DNA from: Burkholderiales bacterium
GTDB lineage: Bacteria > Pseudomonadota > Gammaproteobacteria > Burkholderiales > Burkholderiaceae_C
Assembly: GCA_947453585.1 (NCBI GenBank)
Contig: CANGHQ010000164.1
Coordinates: forward strand, 1-5,235
Reading direction: 5' to 3'
DNA length: 5,235 nt
Part shown: positions 5,144 through 5,235 of the stretch, in pieces
How the letters are laid out: the number at the start of each line of letters is the position of its first letter
Numbering within the stretch: the first letter of the stretch is position 1
Position numbers and translations under genes: made by a program
Notes under the pieces: generated by a model
The model's database searches: none
What the model was told of the DNA's origin: nothing
Seen by the model: the letters and a program-made list of their open reading frames with translations, nothing else

Positions 5144-5235
5144 ATGAACCAAATAAGCCTCGCCACCACCGGATTTGAGCTGGCCACCAAAGTCACGCGA
5201 AAGCGTGAGCTGCTGGCCCAAATGGATGCCGTTAC
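5144..5235 (+). CDS. IS5-family transposase, N-terminal fragment (cut by the window edge)
   Basis: Only the first 30 codons are visible: MNQISLATTGFELATKVTRK and then RELLAQMDAV. The pattern of a short leader, TGFE, a K.TRK.ELL basic stretch and AQMDAV is typical of the N-terminal domain (DUF772 type) of IS5-group DDE transposases, in which a VPW motif usually follows directly. The catalytic DDE residues would lie beyond the window, so activity cannot be judged. The ATG is the first after the terminal repeat, with no obvious ribosome site (TAAGTATCG precedes it). The identification rests on a short stretch but is reinforced by the matching terminal repeat 50 bases upstream and the TTAA target. 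Confidence 0.8.
   Translation, partial: MNQISLATTGFELATKVTRKRELLAQMDAV

Larger units (their letters stand above)
5094..5235 (+). mobile_element. IS5-family insertion sequence, left end (continues beyond the window)
   Basis: The element begins at GGAAGGT (5094), as judged by three agreeing signs. The terminal sequence resembles the IS5-group inverted repeat, which also begins GGAAGGT and contains an ACAAGTC-like stretch. The four bases before it (5090-5093) are TTAA, which fits the YTAR target duplicated by IS5-group elements. An IS5-type transposase N-terminus starts 50 bases inside. The right end and the second target copy lie outside the window, so completeness cannot be judged. The insertion is 24 bp beyond the moaC stop and seven bases beyond its terminator T-run, leaving moaC intact. 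Confidence 0.8.

Overview
The window looks like a chromosomal segment of a GC-rich betaproteobacterium, most likely a member of the Comamonadaceae (Acidovorax/Rhodoferax/Polaromonas type). This rests on GC-rich codon use (third positions mostly G or C), on the proteins' resemblance to that group, and on the arsR-arsC-acr3 order. The genus cannot be fixed from sequence alone.

Layout. Positions 1-1471 hold a minus-strand arsenic resistance operon, transcribed arsR, then arsC, then acr3, with acr3 running off the left edge. ArsR is the As(III)-responsive repressor, ArsC reduces arsenate to arsenite, and Acr3 exports arsenite. A strong inverted repeat covers the arsR start codon and a TACAAT -10-like box, so repression is probably direct promoter occlusion and the arsR mRNA is probably leaderless. 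Divergent from it, at 1608-2312 (+), is a TerC/YjbE-family membrane protein, followed at 2390-2740 (+) by a small four-helix membrane protein of the so-called phage holin (YvlD-like) family. That gene converges on, and overlaps by 30 bp, a long minus-strand gene (2711-4348) for a secreted M48 zinc metalloprotease with a BepA/YfgC-like layout. Divergent from the protease is moaC (4572-5069, +), a molybdenum cofactor biosynthesis enzyme. Its stop codon lies inside an A/T-only hairpin followed by six T. At 5094, just 24 bp past the moaC stop, an IS5-family insertion sequence begins, with a recognisable left terminal repeat, a TTAA target next to it, and the first 30 codons of its transposase before the window ends.

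How it fits together. The ars genes are one functional unit. The TerC, membrane protein, M48 and moaC genes look like ordinary chromosomal genes with no shared pathway. I see no convincing undescribed system. The most interesting points are the operator/leaderless architecture of arsR, the IS insertion directly behind the moaC terminator together with a codon-use shift in the last third of moaC, and the convergent gene overlap.
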